Below, one piece after another: positions 60,696 through 64,000 of a stretch of DNA of 64,000 bases. Under the pieces are notes generated by a model. The model made no database searches and was not told the DNA's origin. It saw only the letters and a program-made list of their open reading frames with translations. Position 1 is the first letter of the stretch; each line of letters starts with the position of its first letter. The stretch covers positions 930,001 through 994,000 of the forward strand of contig CAYFPL010000001.1 of assembly GCA_964344935.1 (NCBI GenBank), written 5' to 3'. The stretch is from GCA-2731375 sp964344935 (GTDB taxonomy: Bacteria > Pseudomonadota > Alphaproteobacteria > GCA-2731375). Made by a program: the position numbers and the translations under genes.

Positions 60696-62594
60696 ATGGT
60701 CGAACACACCACACTTCCCGCCTACATGCAGCACAACGCACGCGCAATGGGCGACCAGCCCGCCATGCGGGAAAAAAATCTGGGCATCTGGAAGACTTAC
60801 ACCTGGTCGCGATATGCCCAGGAAGTGCACGATTTTGCGCTCGGCCTGGCGGCTTTGGGTTTCAAGCGTGGCGACAAGTTGGGCATCATCGGTAACAATC
60901 TGCCGAAGCTCTATTGGGCCCAATTGGCGGCGCAATGCGTGGGCGGCACGGCGGTTCCCGTCTATCAGGACGCCATCGCCAAGGAACTGGCCTATGTGCT
61001 GCGCCATTCCGAAGCCAAGATCATCGCGGCCGAGGATCAGGAGCAGGTGGACAAGATCCTGTCGATCCGGGAAGAACTCCCCGAACTCGAGCACCTGATC
61101 TATTGCGACCCCCGCGGCATGACCGACTACGACGACGCGATTTTGAAGTCTTATGAAGACGCGCAGGCGGCCGGAAAAGAGTTCGGCAGCAGCAACAACA
61201 ATTATTTTGAGGACGAGGTCGGGAAGACCACGGGATCCGACATCGCCCTGATGTGTTACACCTCTGGCACCACGGGCAATCCAAAGGGCGTCATGCTGAG
61301 CCATGAGAACCTGTTGTCCTGTGCCCGGATTTTCGTCGAGGCCGAGGGCATCCGCGCCGACGATGATTTTCTCTCATACCTTCCTATGGCCTGGGTAGGC
61401 GACACGGCCTACGGTCCGGTGCTGTCCATGCTGGTAGGCGCGACCTGCAACTGCCCTGAAAGTCCGGCGACGGTCATGCGGGACCTGCGGGAATTGGGCC
61501 CAACGGGCATCATCGCACCGCCCGCAATCTGGGAAGGCATGCTCTCAACCTTGCAATTGAAAGGCGTCAGCGCCTCGCCAATGAAACGCAAGGTCTATGA
61601 TTTCTTCTCCGATGTGGCGCGCAAAATCGAAGATCTGAAATACGAAAAGAAAAACGTACCGGGTGGTCTGGCCTTTTGGTCCAAGCTCGGCGAGTTGATG
61701 GTGTTTGGTCCCATCCGCGACCAGCTGGGTCTGCGCCGAGCCCGGTGGTGCTACAGCGGCGGCGCACCCATGGGGCCAGACACCTTTCGTTTCTTCCGCG
61801 GCATGGGCATCAATTTGAAACAGGGCTATGGCATGACCGAGGTCGGCGGCCTGGTGACCCTGCAGCCTGACGACCAGGCCACTTCAGACACAGTGGGCCT
61901 GCCGTGCCCCGGCGTCGAGTTACGCATCGCAGAGGATTCAGAGGTTCAGATCAAGAGCGAAGGTATTTTCGCCGGCTATTTCCGCCAGGACGACAAGACG
62001 GCCGAAGCCATGACCGACGATGGTTGGTATCGCACCGGCGACGCCGGCTTGATCAACGAAAACGGCCATCTGGTGATCATCGACCGGGCCAAGGACGTGG
62101 GCAAGTTGGTGGACGGCACGCCATATGCGCCCCAATTCGTGGAATTGAAGTTGAAGTTCAGCCCCTACATCAACGAGGCGGTGTCCTTCGGCGACGGCCA
62201 CCCGTTCATCAGCGCCATGATCGCCATCGACTTCGAGAATGTGGGGAAATGGGCCGAGGAACGGGCCCTGGCTTACACCAACTATATGGACTTGAGCCAG
62301 AAATCCGAAGTCGTCGATCTGATCACCGAGGAAATCCGCAAGATCAATCAAGGCATTCCGGAGGTATCGCGGGTCAAGCGCTTCCTGCTGCTGACCAAGG
62401 ATCTAGATGCAGATGACAACGAAATCACCCGTACGCGAAAGCTGCGCCGCACCTTTATCGCCGAGAAATACGGTCCGGTGATCGAAGCCTTTTACGGCAA
62501 CGCCAAGGATGTAGATTTGCGCCTGGCCGTTACTTTCGAAGACGGCAGCGAATCCTACGTCGACGCGCACATGACAATTCAGGAAGCGGCCTAA
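60696..62594 (+). CDS. Long-chain-type acyl-CoA synthetase (AMP-forming)
   Basis: 632 residues. The ATP/AMP motif is YTSGTTGNPKGVMLS (about 188-202), the second motif is YGMTEVGG, and the third is DGWYRTGDAGLINENGHL. A C-terminal Lys segment is in TRTRKLRRTFI. It starts 3 nt after the LivG-like gene. Acyl-CoA ligases placed inside Liv-type operons are common in alphaproteobacteria and suggest uptake coupled to CoA activation of hydrophobic or aromatic acids. It is not a benzoate-specific ligase by any motif I can see. Confidence 0.9.
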   Translation: MVEHTTLPAYMQHNARAMGDQPAMREKNLGIWKTYTWSRYAQEVHDFALGLAALGFKRGDKLGIIGNNLPKLYWAQLAAQCVGGTAVPVYQDAIAKELAYVLRHSEAKIIAAEDQEQVDKILSIREELPELEHLIYCDPRGMTDYDDAILKSYEDAQAAGKEFGSSNNNYFEDEVGKTTGSDIALMCYTSGTTGNPKGVMLSHENLLSCARIFVEAEGIRADDDFLSYLPMAWVGDTAYGPVLSMLVGATCNCPESPATVMRDLRELGPTGIIAPPAIWEGMLSTLQLKGVSASPMKRKVYDFFSDVARKIEDLKYEKKNVPGGLAFWSKLGELMVFGPIRDQLGLRRARWCYSGGAPMGPDTFRFFRGMGINLKQGYGMTEVGGLVTLQPDDQATSDTVGLPCPGVELRIAEDSEVQIKSEGIFAGYFRQDDKTAEAMTDDGWYRTGDAGLINENGHLVIIDRAKDVGKLVDGTPYAPQFVELKLKFSPYINEAVSFGDGHPFISAMIAIDFENVGKWAEERALAYTNYMDLSQKSEVVDLITEEIRKINQGIPEVSRVKRFLLLTKDLDADDNEITRTRKLRRTFIAEKYGPVIEAFYGNAKDVDLRLAVTFEDGSESYVDAHMTIQEAA

Positions 62595-62616
62595 CGGCCT
62601 AGGGGGGAGCATTCAC

Positions 62617-63513
62617 ATGCACCAAGAAGTGCAATTTTTGATCGAACTGGTGACGAACGGAATACTGACCGGACTGATGTATGCCTTGGTCGCCGTCGGC
62701 TTCGTCCTGATCTACAAATCAACGGACGCCATCAACTTCGCCCAGGGCGAATTCTGCATGATTGCGGCAATTGTCGTGGCGGGCGTGATGAACCTGTACG
62801 GCTTCCCTCTGATCTTCGCGATCGGCACGGGGTTGCTGTTCATGCTGGTCTTCAACTGGGGCCTGGAGCGGGTCGTCCTGCGGCCCATGATCGGCCGTCC
62901 CATTGTCGCCATCATCATGGCGACCATCGGCCTGGCGCTGATGTTCCGTGGCCTCGGCCCCCTGGTGTTCGGCGCCGAGACGCGGCCCATCCCCATGCCG
63001 ATCCCCGACCAGCCGATCATTTGGGGCCCGTTTTTCATGGCGCCCATTGACGTCATGGGTGCCTTGATCTCGATCTCCTTCATGGCGGTGTTCGGCTATT
63101 TCTTCATGAAAAGCCGCAAGGGCGTCGCGATGCGGGCCGTCGCCGACAGCCATCAGGTTTCCATGGCCATGGGCATTAACGTGGAACGCTATTTCGTCCT
63201 GGCCTGGATGCTGGCAGGCTTTGTTGCCCTGCTTGGCGGCCTAGTCTGGGGTAACGCCATCGGGGTGGACACGCAATTGGCGGCCCTGGGCCTGAAAGTG
63301 TTTCCCGTGGTGATCCTGGGCGGTTTGGATTCAATCGTCGGCGTCATCGTCGGCGGCATCATCGTCGGCGTGGCCGAGGCCATTACCGCCGGCTATGTGG
63401 ACCCATTCGTTGGCGGCGGCACCAAGGATTTCACGCCATATGTGCTGATGATCCTGGTCTTGATGGTGCGGCCCTATGGCATCTTCGGCAAGCCCATCAT
63501 CGAACGCATCTGA
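62617..63513 (+). CDS. ABC transporter permease (LivH-like)
   Basis: 298 residues with about eight membrane helices: YALVAVGFVLIYKSTDAINFAQGEF is the LivH N-terminal signature, and the coupling-helix region MRAVADSHQVSMAMGINVER precedes the last helices. It forms the membrane pore with the LivM-like permease. GGGGGAG lies before the ATG. Confidence 0.94.
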   Translation: MHQEVQFLIELVTNGILTGLMYALVAVGFVLIYKSTDAINFAQGEFCMIAAIVVAGVMNLYGFPLIFAIGTGLLFMLVFNWGLERVVLRPMIGRPIVAIIMATIGLALMFRGLGPLVFGAETRPIPMPIPDQPIIWGPFFMAPIDVMGALISISFMAVFGYFFMKSRKGVAMRAVADSHQVSMAMGINVERYFVLAWMLAGFVALLGGLVWGNAIGVDTQLAALGLKVFPVVILGGLDSIVGVIVGGIIVGVAEAITAGYVDPFVGGGTKDFTPYVLMILVLMVRPYGIFGKPIIERI

Positions 63514-63532
63514 TCGCGGGGAATAAAGAGTC

Positions 63533-64000
63533 ATGTTTCATCGCGAGAGCGGATACTTCAAAACCACCTACCAGTCGGATATGGCGCTTTATCCCTTGCC
63601 AATCGGCAAGGTGACAATCGTCGTTTTGGCTGTTTTGTTCTTCTTCGTCTTCCCGGCGTTTATGGACGACTACTTCCTTACGCTGATCATTCTGGCGGCA
63701 ATTGCCGTCGTCGGTGCGTTGGGGTTAAATATCCTTTTGGGCTATGCGGGCCAGATTTCGGTTGGTCATGCGGCGTTCATGTCGGTCGGCGCCTATACAG
63801 CCGCCAATTTCGCCGTGCATTTTGATTTCCCGTTCTGGATTACCATACCGGCTGGAGGCCTGATGGCAGCGGCCGTCGGCCTGTTGGTCGGCCTACCGTC
63901 GTTGCGGGTTAAGGGCCTGTACCTGGCTATCGCAACGTTGGCGGCGCAGTTCATTATTGAGTGGACCTTGAATCATACACCGGCAATATCCGGCGGCATA
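63533..64000 (+). CDS. ABC transporter permease (LivM-like), partial
   Basis: The first 156 residues from the ATG at 63533, cut by the window end. After a hydrophilic N-terminus (MFHRESGYFKTTYQSDMA), the membrane helices include ALGLNILLGYAGQISVGHAA, the LivM hallmark, then LPSLRVKGLYLAIATLAAQF. It lies 19 nt after the LivH-like gene. The remaining Liv genes should follow beyond 64000. Confidence 0.93.
   Translation, partial: MFHRESGYFKTTYQSDMALYPLPIGKVTIVVLAVLFFFVFPAFMDDYFLTLIILAAIAVVGALGLNILLGYAGQISVGHAAFMSVGAYTAANFAVHFDFPFWITIPAGGLMAAAVGLLVGLPSLRVKGLYLAIATLAAQFIIEWTLNHTPAISGGI

Noticed and set aside
60426..61304. 292-residue minus-strand frame antisense to livG-like/acyl-CoA synthetase genes
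   Set aside because: It crosses the boundary of two strong plus-strand genes and lacks any domain pattern.

Overview
The window looks like a chromosomal segment of a free-living alphaproteobacterium, most likely Rhodospirillales-like. This rests on the cobS-cobT / J-domain / BolA neighbourhood, the aroK-aroB-CorC run, rpoH-type sigma-32, meaB, and generally high-GC coding sequence. It is a draft assembly: a 10-N gap interrupts one gene at 38289-38298. I see no rRNA, tRNA, CRISPR array, IS element or prophage.

Layout. (1) 1-2652: a truncated IclR regulator faces a cytochrome P450 and a soluble reductive-dehalogenase-like Fe-S protein, with an IclR-like palindrome between them. (2) 2681-5440: a large secreted M19-like hydrolase with five Cys-rich repeats at its C-terminus. 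(3) 5658-9776 (minus): a four-gene run made of a 46-aa membrane peptide, a secreted protein of unknown function, xerD and accA. (4) 10012-20910: housekeeping genes (aroK, aroB, a CorC-type transporter, an RHH regulator, bolA-like, a J-domain protein, cobS, cobT, a lipoprotein, rpmB, meaB, a nucleotidyltransferase). (5) 21194-28911: an envelope and exopolysaccharide-export block (FecR-domain protein, outer-membrane barrel, Wza-like export protein, BY-kinase, membrane protein), with no glycosyltransferase in view. (6) 28955-40159: an anaerobic aromatic-reduction island. On the minus strand bcrC-bcrB-bcrA-bcrD-ferredoxin runs straight into DUF2249, a polytopic heme-oxidase-like membrane protein and a hemerythrin. 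On the plus strand korA-korB is followed by a ferritin-like protein, a GNAT enzyme and an Rrf2 regulator. (7) 40144-47276: an amidohydrolase, a PAS_5 protein, a zinc-ribbon protein, an LLM flavin enzyme, a carotenoid/stilbene-type oxygenase and a ThDP enzyme. (8) 47584-58519: rpoH, glnE, a multi-PAS hybrid kinase, a DUF1223 protein and acnA. (9) 58793-64000: an unusual SDR and a livG / acyl-CoA synthetase / livH / livM transport operon cut by the window end.

The most informative region is 28955-40159. It encodes an ATP-dependent (class I) benzoyl-CoA reductase, its ferredoxin, and a 2-oxoacid:ferredoxin oxidoreductase that could recharge that ferredoxin. Next to and partly overlapping these are diiron and heme-like proteins of the kind that bind or remove O2 or NO. 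I infer an oxygen/NO-protection module attached to an oxygen-sensitive enzyme. The P450 / reductive-dehalogenase-like pair, the carotenoid/stilbene oxygenase, the LLM enzyme and the Liv/acyl-CoA-synthetase operon fit an organism that uses varied aromatic or hydrophobic acids, but no substrate can be assigned from sequence alone.
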